Assembly: GCA_002304925.1 (NCBI GenBank)
Contig: DBPT01000001.1
Span: 121,732 to 185,731 of the forward strand
Length of the DNA stretch: 64,000 bases
Direction of reading: 5' to 3'
From: Prolixibacteraceae bacterium UBA1413
Lineage (GTDB): Bacteria; Bacteroidota; Bacteroidia; Bacteroidales; Prolixibacteraceae
Numbering within the stretch: the stretch's first letter is position 1; each line of letters opens with the position of its first letter. Under the pieces are notes generated by a model. It was not told the origin of the DNA. It was given only the letters and a program-made list of their open reading frames with translations, and searched no databases. Below, piece by piece: positions 26,122-35,749 of this stretch. Made by a program: the position numbers and the translations under genes.

Positions 26122-27201
26122 ATGGCTATTAAACGTGTATCATCAGTGATCTCTTTCCTCCTGATACTGCTTTTGGGTACAGAAGTGAGTGCCCTGGATC
26201 CTTTAAAGGTGGAACTGAAGGAAGATGCGGCAGCGAAAAAAGTAGAAGTATTCGTTGACGGTAAGTTATTTACGGCCTATATTTTTTCTGAAGGGCTTTC
26301 TAAGCCGGTTTTGTGGCCGGTGATCTCCCCTGCAGGGAATTCCGTGACGCGCGGTTACCCCCTGGCTCCCGTAGCCGGGGATCGGGTAGATCACCCGCAC
26401 CATGTGGGGGTGTGGTTTAATTACGGTGATGTGAACGGGCTGGACTTCTGGAACAATTCAGGAGTCATCGCGGCTGATAAGGCTGCCGCGTATGGGACCA
26501 TCCGCCACGGGAATTTGGAAAAGATAAAAAACGGCCGCAAGGATGCCGAAATGAGGGTTAGCAATGAGTGGGTGGATTCCGGCGGAAACAAAATTCTGGA
26601 TGAAAAGACGACTTTCCGTTTCCTGGCCAATGAAAAGCTGCGGATCATTGACCGTACGACAACGCTGACAGCCGTCAGCAGTGATGTTCGTTTTCCCGAC
26701 AACAAGGAGGGGTTGTATGCCATCAGGGTATCGACAGAACTGGAATTGCCCATGAGCGGATCCGTGGAGGTGACGGACCAGGAGGGCCGGGTCGGTTGGG
26801 TTCCCGCGGCCGACAGGAGCGCTGTGTCGGGAAATTATCTGGGCAGCAACGGGCTTTCCGGAGCTGATGTTTGGGGTACCCGGGGAAAATGGATGAAGCT
26901 TTCAGGCACCATCAACGGAGAAGCAGTGTCGGTCATGATCATTGACCATCCTTCCAATCCGGGGTATCCTGCGTACTGGCATGCCCGAGGTTACGGGCTT
27001 TTTGCCGTCAATAACCTGGGGCAGAAAGCCTTGTCGGGAGGGAAGAATGAGCTTAATTTCAGCCTGAACCAAGGCAAATCGGTCACCTTCCGGTACCGGT
27101 TGCTGGTCAGTTCAGGAGAATTGACCACCGGCCAGATCAACAAACTGGTCAAGAGTTTTGTTTGTTGCAGGAAGAGCAAACTGATTTCAAAAGAGTGGTA
27201 A
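26122..27201 (+). CDS. DUF6807 (PmoA-like) exported protein
   Basis: A 359-residue protein with a signal peptide (VISFLLILLLGTEVSA) and the DUF6807 signature around DHPHHVGVWFNYGDVNGLDFW, with conserved His residues, then VMIIDHPSNPGYPAYWHARGY split across the C-terminal third. Some databases call the family methane oxygenase PmoA, which is misleading; it occurs in carbohydrate loci and may be an enzyme or a sugar-binding protein. It lies next to the pectin PUL on the opposite strand and one base before nfo. Confidence 0.85.
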   Translation: MAIKRVSSVISFLLILLLGTEVSALDPLKVELKEDAAAKKVEVFVDGKLFTAYIFSEGLSKPVLWPVISPAGNSVTRGYPLAPVAGDRVDHPHHVGVWFNYGDVNGLDFWNNSGVIAADKAAAYGTIRHGNLEKIKNGRKDAEMRVSNEWVDSGGNKILDEKTTFRFLANEKLRIIDRTTTLTAVSSDVRFPDNKEGLYAIRVSTELELPMSGSVEVTDQEGRVGWVPAADRSAVSGNYLGSNGLSGADVWGTRGKWMKLSGTINGEAVSVMIIDHPSNPGYPAYWHARGYGLFAVNNLGQKALSGGKNELNFSLNQGKSVTFRYRLLVSSGELTTGQINKLVKSFVCCRKSKLISKEW

Positions 27202-27202
27202 T

Positions 27203-28045
27203 ATGAAGTATGTAGGAGCGCACGTTAGTGCCCAGGGGGGCGTGGAGAATGCTCCTGTGAATGCCCATATGATAGGGGCAACGGCATTTGCCTTTTTTAC
27301 CAAAAACCAGCGGCAATGGGTGGCCAAACCCCTTTCGGAAGAAAGCATCGCTGCCTTCAGGGAGAATTGTGAAAAGTTCGGTTTTCAAGCTTTTCAGATC
27401 CTTCCCCATGACAGCTACCTGATCAATCTGGGGCATCCTGACCGCGAGGCTCTGCAAAAATCGAGGGAAGCCTTCCTCGACGAAATGCGGCGATGTGAAC
27501 TCCTGGGTCTTGACCGGCTCAATTTTCATCCGGGTTCCCACCTGAACCTGATTTCCGTCTCGGAATCCCTCTCCCGGGTGGCTGAATCCATCAACCAGGC
27601 TCTGGATAAGACCAAAGGGGTTACCGCCGTTATTGAAAACACAGCCGGGCAAGGGAGTAATCTTGGCCATTCCTTTGAGCAGATCACCGAAATTATCGAT
27701 CAGGTGGAAGACAAGAGCAGGGTGGGGGTGTGCATTGACACCTGCCACAGCTATTCCGCAGGATATGACCTGAAAAGTGCGGAAGGGGCTGCCCGGGTTT
27801 TTGAAACCTTTGACCGGATAATCGGATTTCACTACCTGAAAGGTATGCACCTGAATGAGACCAAAAAAGAACTCGGCTCAAAGGTGGACCGGCATGATGT
27901 TCTGGAGGCCGGGCTCCTGGGGATGGATATTTTTGATTTTATCATGAACGATTCCCGTTTCGATGGGATGCCCCTGATCCTGGAAACTCCCGATGAAACC
28001 CGCTGGGCCTATGAAATCAAACTGCTCAAATCCCTGATCCGGTAA
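27203..28045 (+). CDS. nfo: Endonuclease IV (AP endonuclease)
   Basis: A TIM-barrel metal enzyme of 280 residues that cuts DNA at abasic sites. It starts with YVGAHVSAQGGVENAP and has the metal ligands in LNFHPGSH, IENTAGQGSNLGH, VCIDTCHSYSAGYD and LHLNETK-like GMHLNETKKELGS. The length is normal. It follows the DUF6807 gene with a one-base gap, so both are read together although their tasks differ. Confidence 0.97.
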   Translation: MKYVGAHVSAQGGVENAPVNAHMIGATAFAFFTKNQRQWVAKPLSEESIAAFRENCEKFGFQAFQILPHDSYLINLGHPDREALQKSREAFLDEMRRCELLGLDRLNFHPGSHLNLISVSESLSRVAESINQALDKTKGVTAVIENTAGQGSNLGHSFEQITEIIDQVEDKSRVGVCIDTCHSYSAGYDLKSAEGAARVFETFDRIIGFHYLKGMHLNETKKELGSKVDRHDVLEAGLLGMDIFDFIMNDSRFDGMPLILETPDETRWAYEIKLLKSLIR

Positions 28046-28060
28046 ATGATATTGTGTTCC

Positions 28061-28162
28061 TTAATCCCTGATTGTATGGACAGTTCCTGGTTTCCGGAAG
28101 AGCGAACAGGAAAAGAGGAAACATTCCACCACGATCAGAAGGGATTTCAGGAATTTGTTCAT
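28061..28162 (-). CDS. Very short lipoprotein-like ORF after GH28 (33 aa)
   Basis: ATG at 28162 to TAA at 28061 encodes MNKFLKSLLIVVECFLFSCS followed by 13 residues. The start has a basic n-region, a hydrophobic stretch and a lipobox (LFSC, Cys 19), as in an exported lipoprotein; a Glu in the hydrophobic core is unusual. It begins ten bases after the GH28 stop on the same strand and ends 15 bases from nfo. It may be a genuine small lipoprotein or the 5' stump of a further PUL gene lost by deletion. Confidence 0.4.
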   Translation of the reverse strand: MNKFLKSLLIVVECFLFSCSLFRKPGTVHTIRD

Positions 28163-28172
28163 GTGTTTGCAA

Positions 28173-29873
28173 TTATTGTTTTGTGGTATCCCGCACTTCG
28201 TTTTTGTTGACATCGTCGCCCACCTTGACCCCCCGGAGGAGGCCCGGGTCTTTCAGCATGATATCCCGGCTTCTGTCTCCGCGAATGGAGATCACTCCCT
28301 CCCCGGTTTTCCCGGCGGTGATGTTTTCTGCGGTCACATGGCTGCTGTGGAAAAACTCCATCACCGGAAGGCTTTTGGTTACCAGGTGGACATTTCTGAG
28401 GGTGACCCGGCTTGCATCGGTACAGGTCAATCCTTTGTCGGCTTCCATGAGGATATTTTCCAGAACGATGTTTTCGAGGTTCATTTCCGGAAGCCCTTGG
28501 AGGAAGATGGCCTGAAGGGCACCTTTGCAGGTCACGTTGCGGATAAAGATGTTCCTGAACCGGGGTGTTTCTTCGGTGACGGGCAATAAGGCGGCAGAAA
28601 CGGCGGGCCCGCCGTCTTCCAGCATTTCGCTGACCGATTTCCCGCCGTAATAGAGGTCAAAGGAGATGGCCTGGGTGGGAATGTCGGTCATGTGGATGTC
28701 AGAAAGGTAAATATTTTCGACAACGCCGCCCCGTCCCCGGTTGCTTTTAAAGCGGAGGCCCACGTCGGTCCCTATAAAGGTGCAGTTGGAGACGTGCATG
28801 TTCCTGACGCCTCCTGACATTTCACTTCCCACGGTAACGCCCCCGTGGCCATGATACACCACGCAATCCTTCACCACGATATTTTCACTGGGGATTCCGC
28901 GTTCACGGCCATCCCTGTCCTTCCCCGATTTTATGCAGATGGCGTCATCGCCCACGTCAAAGGAAGAATTCGTAAGCACGACATTTTTACAGGATTCGAT
29001 GTCGATGCCGTCACCGTTCTGCGAATACCAGGGATTGCGGACTGTGATGTTTCTGACGGTGAGGTCTTCCACCATCAGGGGATGGATGCACCAGGCAGGG
29101 GAATTCTGGAAGGTGGGGCCGTCAAGGAGCACCTTTCGGCTGTTGATGATACTGACCATCACCGGCCGCAGAAAATCCCGGATGGCCTCAAAGCCGGCTT
29201 TTGTTGTCAATCCGGAAGGTACGTTCATATTGGCTGATTCGGCGGCTTTTTTAAACTGTTCCGAAGGATACCACTCATTTTTTTTGTCGTTGAGGACACC
29301 TCCCGAAGCCACCAGTCTCTTCCACTGGGCGTCGTTGAGTTTGCTTTTTTTAACGAAGCGCCATGCATCGCCCGATCCGTCCCACACCCCTTTCCCTGTG
29401 AAGGCCACGTTTTCCAGGTCTTTCCCATAAATGGGGGAGATGCAGCGCCAGGTGTTGAGACCTTCGAAGCTGGTCTCCACCAGTGGGTAGAGATTCTTAT
29501 CGGTGCTGAAGACAACGAGTGCGCCGGCCTGTGCATGGAGTTCGAGGTTGCTTTTTAGGAGGATGGGGCCGGTGAGCCAGATCCCGGGGGGGATGATCAC
29601 TTTTCCCCCGCCTTGTGATGTAACCGCTGCGATGGCATCGGCAAATGCCTGGCTGTTGAGTACCTGTCCGCCGCTCACCGCGCCAAAATCCGTGATGGTG
29701 ACAGAACGGCCGGGAATGTGCGGTTCCCTGACTGGTGTCATAGCGAATTCGACCCCATCGTAAACTTTTGCAGGCGACAGATCACCCATCCGGGGGGCCG
29801 AACACATGGTCAGGAGAAACAGCAGGACGGGGATGACCCCTGCCGGAGCTGAATGCAAAATTGTCTTTTTCAT
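28173..29873 (-). CDS. Glycoside hydrolase family 28 polygalacturonase
   Basis: A 566-residue exported enzyme that hydrolyses alpha-1,4-galacturonan, probably from chain ends. An N-terminal hydrophobic signal ends near a Cys (LLTMCSA), so it may be a lipoprotein. The right-handed beta-helix carries the GH28 active-site motifs in order: NGDGIDI, GDDAICIKSG with the paired Asp, GHGGVTVGSE and RFKSN, which takes the place of the RIK motif. It is the last enzyme of the PUL operon and probably acts on oligogalacturonides in the periplasm. Confidence 0.95.
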   Translation of the reverse strand: MKKTILHSAPAGVIPVLLFLLTMCSAPRMGDLSPAKVYDGVEFAMTPVREPHIPGRSVTITDFGAVSGGQVLNSQAFADAIAAVTSQGGGKVIIPPGIWLTGPILLKSNLELHAQAGALVVFSTDKNLYPLVETSFEGLNTWRCISPIYGKDLENVAFTGKGVWDGSGDAWRFVKKSKLNDAQWKRLVASGGVLNDKKNEWYPSEQFKKAAESANMNVPSGLTTKAGFEAIRDFLRPVMVSIINSRKVLLDGPTFQNSPAWCIHPLMVEDLTVRNITVRNPWYSQNGDGIDIESCKNVVLTNSSFDVGDDAICIKSGKDRDGRERGIPSENIVVKDCVVYHGHGGVTVGSEMSGGVRNMHVSNCTFIGTDVGLRFKSNRGRGGVVENIYLSDIHMTDIPTQAISFDLYYGGKSVSEMLEDGGPAVSAALLPVTEETPRFRNIFIRNVTCKGALQAIFLQGLPEMNLENIVLENILMEADKGLTCTDASRVTLRNVHLVTKSLPVMEFFHSSHVTAENITAGKTGEGVISIRGDRSRDIMLKDPGLLRGVKVGDDVNKNEVRDTTKQ

Positions 29874-29927
29874 TATGCGGTAATTAGTTAATTTTCTTTC
29901 CGGGAATTGATCCCTGATGTTTTGTGG

Positions 29928-31550
29928 TTATCGGGTTATCCTGAACCAATCCAGTTCTGCGCCTCCGGCATCGTTGGTGGTTCCTTCACGGAGGGCGAAG
30001 ATGCCGGCTTTTGCGCCGATCCATTTCCCCGGTTTTGCCTGGAAAGGAGGCCCTGCCTGAATAAAATCCTCTCCGTTAGTACTGTAACTGAAGGTGCATG
30101 TGGCACCGGGAGCAACCGTCACCCTGAACCAGATTTCCAGGGAAAGCGTCTTTTCAGAAAACAGGAGTTCTTCGGGAGTTCCCCTTTCGGCGTTGTTACA
30201 CCTGACAGTCCGGATGTGGAGTGTGCCGTTTTCCCTTTTCAGGGAGACGAATTGGTAATCCTGACCCATGATCAGCAATCCGGCTTCCTCTCCGTCATGA
30301 CGGGCATCAAAGCGCATTTTTACGGTCGCTGAAAACCTTTCGGCAGGAAATTTTTGCATGAGCAGGTTGGGGATGTCCCACAGGTTTTTTGCACCGTCAG
30401 GCCGGGGAATGCAGTTGAGTTTGTAATATCCCAGGTTGCCGGTAGGAAAACCCCACAGGATGGATGGGTTGGCATGCCACTGCCATTGCAGACCCTGGTC
30501 GGGGCCGTTGAATTCATCATCTTCCGGAGGTGTCGAAAGGGGATAAGTTCTTCCCACATCGGGTTTTGCATGAGTGGATACCGGCTCCCCGCAGCCGTCA
30601 CCATCATTGTCGATGCCGATCACAGGCCAGTCGTTGATCCATTGCATGGGGTTCAGGTGGACCACCCGACCGTAGGCTTCCTTGTCCTGGAAATGGAGAA
30701 ACCAGAATTCTCCGGAAGGGGTGTTGACCCAACCGCCCTGGTGCGGGCCGTTGATTTCTGTACTTCCCTGGGCCATGATGGTTTTGGCTTCATAGGGACC
30801 CCATACGTTTCGTGACCGTAGGACCAGCTGCCATCCGTTGGTGACGCCCCCCGCCGGGGCAAAGATGTAATACCAGCCGTTGCGTTTGTAAAATTTGGGG
30901 CCTTCGACAGTCGGGTTTTCTCCCGCCCCGTTGAAGACCATCACCGGTTGACCAAACAGACGGGTGCCGTCGGGGGTCATCCGGTCCACCATCAGAACAC
31001 TTTTTATGCCTGCCCGGCTACCGGCAAAGGCATAAACCAGGTATGCCTTTCCGTCATCGTCCCAAAAGGGGGAAGGGTCAATCAGTCCCTTACCTCCGGC
31101 AACCAGGACCGGTTCGCTCCACGGCCCCGCGGGATTAACTGCTCGGGTGAGGAAAATGCCTCGGTCGGGATCGGGGAAATAAATGTAAAATTCATTGTTC
31201 CGGTAACGGATACAGGGAGCCCATACCCCCTTCCCGTGCCTGACCATGCTGAACTCTTCCTCGGGGGTTAATCTGTGCAGGGCATGGCCGATCAGCTTCC
31301 AGTTGACGAGATCTTTGGAATGAAGCACCGGCAGCCCGGGAACACAATTGAAGGAGGATGCCGTCATGAAATAATCGGTACCCACCCTGATCACGTCGGG
31401 ATCGGAGTAATCGGCATGGAGGACCGGGTTTTTATAGGTTCCGTCGCCCTGGTCAGCCACCCATACCCGGCTTGGCGGATCACCGGTCTGTCCCGCTATG
31501 GGCCGGCCTGCCAAAAGCAAGATGAGTGATAGAATCAAAAAATGCTTCAT
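29928..31550 (-). CDS. Glycoside hydrolase family 43 with C-terminal beta-sandwich
   Basis: A 540-residue exported enzyme. A signal peptide (HFLILSLILLLAGRPIAGQ) starts at ATG 31550; a longer form from 31568 adds six residues. The five-bladed propeller starts with YSDPDVIRVGTDYFMTASSF, with the catalytic-base Asp in DPDV. A C-terminal concanavalin-like domain with LRNNAERG-type and GAELDWFRI segments follows from about residue 360. The pattern fits subfamily 12-like beta-xylosidase or arabinofuranosidase. In a pectin locus it could strip arabinose or xylose side chains. The exact specificity is inferred. Confidence 0.92.
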   Translation of the reverse strand: MKHFLILSLILLLAGRPIAGQTGDPPSRVWVADQGDGTYKNPVLHADYSDPDVIRVGTDYFMTASSFNCVPGLPVLHSKDLVNWKLIGHALHRLTPEEEFSMVRHGKGVWAPCIRYRNNEFYIYFPDPDRGIFLTRAVNPAGPWSEPVLVAGGKGLIDPSPFWDDDGKAYLVYAFAGSRAGIKSVLMVDRMTPDGTRLFGQPVMVFNGAGENPTVEGPKFYKRNGWYYIFAPAGGVTNGWQLVLRSRNVWGPYEAKTIMAQGSTEINGPHQGGWVNTPSGEFWFLHFQDKEAYGRVVHLNPMQWINDWPVIGIDNDGDGCGEPVSTHAKPDVGRTYPLSTPPEDDEFNGPDQGLQWQWHANPSILWGFPTGNLGYYKLNCIPRPDGAKNLWDIPNLLMQKFPAERFSATVKMRFDARHDGEEAGLLIMGQDYQFVSLKRENGTLHIRTVRCNNAERGTPEELLFSEKTLSLEIWFRVTVAPGATCTFSYSTNGEDFIQAGPPFQAKPGKWIGAKAGIFALREGTTNDAGGAELDWFRITR

Positions 31551-31568
31551 ATTAATCATTCCCTTCAT

Positions 31569-31598
31569 CTTAATCTTAACCTTAACCTCAACCTCAAC
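31569..31598. repeat. Five tandem CTYAAY hexamers
   Basis: CTTAAT, CTTAAC, CTTAAC, CTCAAC and CTCAAC stand head to tail and fill exactly the gap between the CE8-PL1 stop and the GH43 gene. A shorter degenerate set lies at 25154-25171. Such arrays can change length by slippage and so alter gene spacing. Confidence 0.6.
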
Positions 31599-34500
31599 TT
31601 AGTGTATGATGAACTTTCCAGAATGAAACTCCTGGTTTTCATCTCTGAGTCTCACCAGGTAAATCCCGGGCTTGAATTCCTGAATGGGAACGGAAGCTAT
31701 GGGGTTGTCACATTCTTCTGATTTCAGGAGCGTTCCGGTGACGGTATAAATAGCGATTCTTCCGACGGCGCAGGAATGATGAATCCTGAGCATGCCAGAG
31801 GAGGGCTCCACAACCATCCGGAGGGGATCGGACGATTCCCGGATCGTGCTTCTGACCGCGGTGGTAGTGCCATCTTTCAGCTGGTTCCCGGTGATTTCAG
31901 CCACCAGGCTGTTAATGTACACTTCGATGTTGGGATACATGCCATCCACAGTGGTCAGTTGGGCATCGTCAGGAGAATTTTTCTCCAGTCCGTGCAGGTC
32001 TTCCCAGTCATCGGGCATTCCGTCGTTGTCGCTGTCGGCGGGTGCAGGCAGGGAGTTGAGCAAGGGCCATCCCCCCACATGGTCCTGGGTGTCGATGATT
32101 CCGTTGACGCTGCCGTTGCCTCCGGTCATAAAGGTAGCCGTCCCGGTACTGACATCCCTGATGATCCTTTTGTCAACGGTATCCCTGACCAGGCAGGCGC
32201 CGCTGAATTCAAGAACTCTATCATAGGCTTTCTCCGCGGTATGGGTGGTAATCTCCCCGATATTGTGGGGTGTTGTAATTCGCATCGCTTCTTTGTCAGC
32301 AGCAGAGACCACCCCGTAGCTGCTGTTGAACTGGTTGTAAACCCCGTAGGTCCAATTGTCGTTGGTTGCCCTTTGAGATGCGGAGAGCACATTTCCGTCA
32401 ATAAAGAATTTTCCCCAGATCCCCGTTGTCGGGAAGCCGGTTTCCGTCTCTTTATCGATGGAGATGATCCGTTCCCGTTTGGAGCTTCCGGTGGCTGGTC
32501 CTGGTTTGTAGTAGCAATTTACTATATTGACGTTCATGCCTTCAGCTCCATAGCAACTGTTTCCCTGCCAGTTATAAATCACATTGTTGCGCAGGTCGAC
32601 CAGGTCGGTCAGGGCAAACGGACTGCCGTTCATTTCTCCGAGGCGGGGATTTCGGCTGTCGTGGTGGGCCAGCAGGTTGTGGTGAAAGGAGGCTTTGCGG
32701 CCGCCCCAGATACCGCCGTAGCCATGGGCTCCTTTGTTATGGACGGAATTCCTAAGACTTTCGGAAATTAGGCACCACTGGAGGGTGAAATTCTCATTCT
32801 GGTAAAAGGAGACGCACTCATCGGTGGACCAACTCATGGAACAATGGTCTATGATGACCCGGTCGATTTCCCTTCCCCCGAGGGCATCTCCCTCCTGTTG
32901 GGCGGCATCGCCCATCCGGAACCGCAGGAACCGGATGATAACATTGTCAGCATCGACCGAAACCGGGTAGTCGCGCAGGGTGATCCCGTCACCAGGGGCT
33001 GTCTGCCCGGCAATGGTCACATCACCCTTTGTGATTTTCAAAGTCGATTTCAGCTGAATGGTTCCCGAAATCTTAAAAAGGATGATCCGTGGGCCTGACT
33101 GGTTCAGTGCATAACGGAGCGACCCGGGATTGTTGTCATCGTTCAGATTGGTAACGTAGATAACCTTTCCGCCCCGTCCCCCGGTCACATATTTGCCATG
33201 ACCTTCGGCTCCGGGGAAAGCCGGCAGTTTCAGGGGTGGCGGGGGACTTCCGCCCACGACCAGCGTGCCTGTTCCTTCATAAAATGCCGGATGGGTTGAC
33301 GCGGAATAGCTTCCTGCAGGAATGCTGTTTCCGTTCAGAATATAACTGTCAACATGGAGATCGGACCCGAGAACGGCTTTGGCCTCCTGAGCCAGCGACA
33401 GGTCGAGTTTTTCGGAAACACAATTCAAATGGTTAAAAATTACCTTGTTTTTATAGGCGGCCTTGATTGTGCCCTTTCCGAAACTATGTTCCCCGCTGCC
33501 TTCGATCAGCGTAACATAAGAGTCATTTCCCGGATATCGGGTGCCCAGTTTTGATACGTCCCATGATCCGGAAAAGCCACTGTTGTTGCCTGTCAGCAGC
33601 AGTTTTCCCGTATTGGGTTTGTTATTTTTTCCATTGTTCAGTGCGGTGATTGTAGAATTTCCCGACACCGGACCGCTGAGGGTCATGGTACTTCCGGCGG
33701 CATTGTCGCTTTCCATGATCAGGGTTACGTTTCCTTCCACGGAAATGGGGGCGTTTAATCCCATTCCCGTTCCCCCCGTGTTGTATTTGATAATTGTGCC
33801 TTCTTCCATGTGAAGGGTGCCGGTCATCTGGTGGTTGCCCCTCAGGCGGATGCCTCCCCCGTTTCTCAGAATGACATGAGCGGGGAAAACGGTGCTGGTG
33901 GTTTCCATCTCTTTTTCGCAAATCACGGTTTCCCCGGCCTGGGGCAGCAGGGAAGGTGTGAAGTTGGAAGGATTGTCCCATACTCCCCCGTTAAAGGTGA
34001 AGGATTCCGGTCTGCCCACGATCACTTTCCCCGGTCCCCAGATCAGTCCCGGATGGGTGGTGGCATTGTATTCCCCGGGAGGGAGCATTTCGCTGTCCAC
34101 GGAAAATTGGCTGGTGGTCAGGTTAGCACTCAATTCCAGCAGGGAGCCGGTGACAACCGTCAGTTTAGCCTGGGGATGGAACGCTCCGTTGTTGTTGATG
34201 ACCAGGGCGGCCCCGCTGGCTACCTGAACGGGACCTTTGCCGAGGGCACCGGCAGAGGAGGCTTCCAGGATTCCCGATTGAATGTGGGTATCTCCTGAAT
34301 ATCCCTGGTTATCGGATGACAGGATCAGCCGTCCCCCACCTTGCTTGATGATGGGGTGTATCCCCGACAACACGGCATTCAGGGTAAGCGTACCCGAAAT
34401 ATCAAAGAAAAGGGTGTCTTTAATGGCTACTTTCCCCGACAGGGTAGCTTCCGCGGGTGCCAGGAAGCTGCATTTCCCTGCGGAAAGGTAGGTGGCTGCC

Positions 34501-35738
34501 GCCGTTCCTGAAATTTCAAGGCTTGCCATATCCTGCAAGCTCAGGTCAGCGGGGAAAGACCCTTCCGCCTGAACCGTGAAATTTCCCCTGACGGAAGCAC
34601 TTTCCCCGGAAGCCGGAACTCCTTCGGGATTCCAGTTGGCCGCTTCAAGCCAGCTGGCGGTGATGCCCGAACCCGTCCATACATACTGCTTTACCAGCGG
34701 TGCGTCGGCGGAGGGATCCCATCCGTCGCTTCCTGCCATGACCTTCTGAACGGTGTAATTCAGCGCTTCCTCATCGGTGAGGGCCCTCAGTCCCGCCCAG
34801 GAAGCCCTTCCCGACATGTCGGCACCAGGCCCCGTATTCGCATATTCGTAAAGATGAAGAGCAGTGCTGGTAGCCGCATAGCTCATGTTCCAGGTGTCTC
34901 CCCAACCTTGCGGATTCAGCATTCCGGTAATCTCACAATAGAGCCACGCCACTTTGGGGTAATCATTCCAGGGGCGCCCGAAGCGGAATTTGACTTCGTC
35001 ATCGCCGGCGCGCGGACTGCCGGAAGCATAGGTGATGTCGCAGTCGTAAAAGACAAATCCGTAGGGCTGGCTGTGGGGTGTCGAGGGAGCTGTGATCCAC
35101 CCTCCGCCCCAGCTGCGGATTTCACACCTGTTGAAGAAGGCGATGCCTCCGCCATAGATATAGTCGGTGCGCCCTACGACCAGGCAGTTTTCAAAGTAGG
35201 AGCGTTTCCCGCTGCTCCACAGGTACATGGTATCCTGGTAACCCTTCAGGTCACAGTTCACAAAAACAACCTTATCAGCCTGCACGGTAATCGCCTGCGC
35301 CTGTCCCACAGGTCCGGCAGTATTCTGAATCGTCAGGTTTTCGGCCCTGAAGCCGTTTCCCATAATGGTGAGTGTTGCAGAAGTGCGGATGTTATCGCCC
35401 GTCCATTTTGCAGCATCGGCGGAAGGACATTTGGCAGTACCACAGTCATAAATGTGGTAGCTGATGATGGTCTCTTCACGGCTTTCCCCGATAAAGGTTA
35501 CATTTTTCTTGTCGGCGGGAATGATCAGCTTTTCGGTATTATAGAGGCCTCTTTTGATGAAAATGAGAGTCGCCCGGTCACTGTTGGAGGGCACTGCGTT
35601 AATGGCTGCCTGGAGGGTGGTGAAATCTCCGCTGCCGTCAGCAGCCACCACCATGTCGGCGTTGGCAGGTTGTGCAGTCAGGGGCCGCGAAAATGCCAGA
35701 AGCAGCAGGAATGTGAGGAATTTTACTGGGAATTTCAT
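31599..35738 (-). CDS. Trimodular pectin methylesterase (CE8) - beta-repeat linker - pectate lyase (PL1) with T9SS sorting domain
   Basis: A 1379-residue protein. The signal peptide is followed by a CE8 pectinesterase (about residues 27-340) with intact catalytic positions: Gln in GQAQAITV, Asp in YQDTMYLW, Asp in TDYIYGGG and Arg/Trp in FGRPWND. Residues 360-840 are beta-strand repeats of the autotransporter-associated kind (YSGDTHIQSGILEAS..GALGKGPVQVASGAAL). A PL1 lyase follows (about 845-1245) with IIDHCSMSWSTDE and the catalytic Arg in SRNPRLGE. The last 75 residues form a type A T9SS C-terminal domain ending FHSGKFIIH, so it is exported by type IX secretion to the cell surface. One protein would de-esterify and then cut homogalacturonan. 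Confidence 0.93.
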   Translation of the reverse strand: MKFPVKFLTFLLLLAFSRPLTAQPANADMVVAADGSGDFTTLQAAINAVPSNSDRATLIFIKRGLYNTEKLIIPADKKNVTFIGESREETIISYHIYDCGTAKCPSADAAKWTGDNIRTSATLTIMGNGFRAENLTIQNTAGPVGQAQAITVQADKVVFVNCDLKGYQDTMYLWSSGKRSYFENCLVVGRTDYIYGGGIAFFNRCEIRSWGGGWITAPSTPHSQPYGFVFYDCDITYASGSPRAGDDEVKFRFGRPWNDYPKVAWLYCEITGMLNPQGWGDTWNMSYAATSTALHLYEYANTGPGADMSGRASWAGLRALTDEEALNYTVQKVMAGSDGWDPSADAPLVKQYVWTGSGITASWLEAANWNPEGVPASGESASVRGNFTVQAEGSFPADLSLQDMASLEISGTAAATYLSAGKCSFLAPAEATLSGKVAIKDTLFFDISGTLTLNAVLSGIHPIIKQGGGRLILSSDNQGYSGDTHIQSGILEASSAGALGKGPVQVASGAALVINNNGAFHPQAKLTVVTGSLLELSANLTTSQFSVDSEMLPPGEYNATTHPGLIWGPGKVIVGRPESFTFNGGVWDNPSNFTPSLLPQAGETVICEKEMETTSTVFPAHVILRNGGGIRLRGNHQMTGTLHMEEGTIIKYNTGGTGMGLNAPISVEGNVTLIMESDNAAGSTMTLSGPVSGNSTITALNNGKNNKPNTGKLLLTGNNSGFSGSWDVSKLGTRYPGNDSYVTLIEGSGEHSFGKGTIKAAYKNKVIFNHLNCVSEKLDLSLAQEAKAVLGSDLHVDSYILNGNSIPAGSYSASTHPAFYEGTGTLVVGGSPPPPLKLPAFPGAEGHGKYVTGGRGGKVIYVTNLNDDNNPGSLRYALNQSGPRIILFKISGTIQLKSTLKITKGDVTIAGQTAPGDGITLRDYPVSVDADNVIIRFLRFRMGDAAQQEGDALGGREIDRVIIDHCSMSWSTDECVSFYQNENFTLQWCLISESLRNSVHNKGAHGYGGIWGGRKASFHHNLLAHHDSRNPRLGEMNGSPFALTDLVDLRNNVIYNWQGNSCYGAEGMNVNIVNCYYKPGPATGSSKRERIISIDKETETGFPTTGIWGKFFIDGNVLSASQRATNDNWTYGVYNQFNSSYGVVSAADKEAMRITTPHNIGEITTHTAEKAYDRVLEFSGACLVRDTVDKRIIRDVSTGTATFMTGGNGSVNGIIDTQDHVGGWPLLNSLPAPADSDNDGMPDDWEDLHGLEKNSPDDAQLTTVDGMYPNIEVYINSLVAEITGNQLKDGTTTAVRSTIRESSDPLRMVVEPSSGMLRIHHSCAVGRIAIYTVTGTLLKSEECDNPIASVPIQEFKPGIYLVRLRDENQEFHSGKFIIH

Positions 35739-35749
35739 AACCGGTAATT

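Noticed and set aside
34854..35747. Plus-strand ORF of 297 codons opposite the CE8 module
   Set aside because: Antisense shadow of an intact enzyme domain with all active-site residues.
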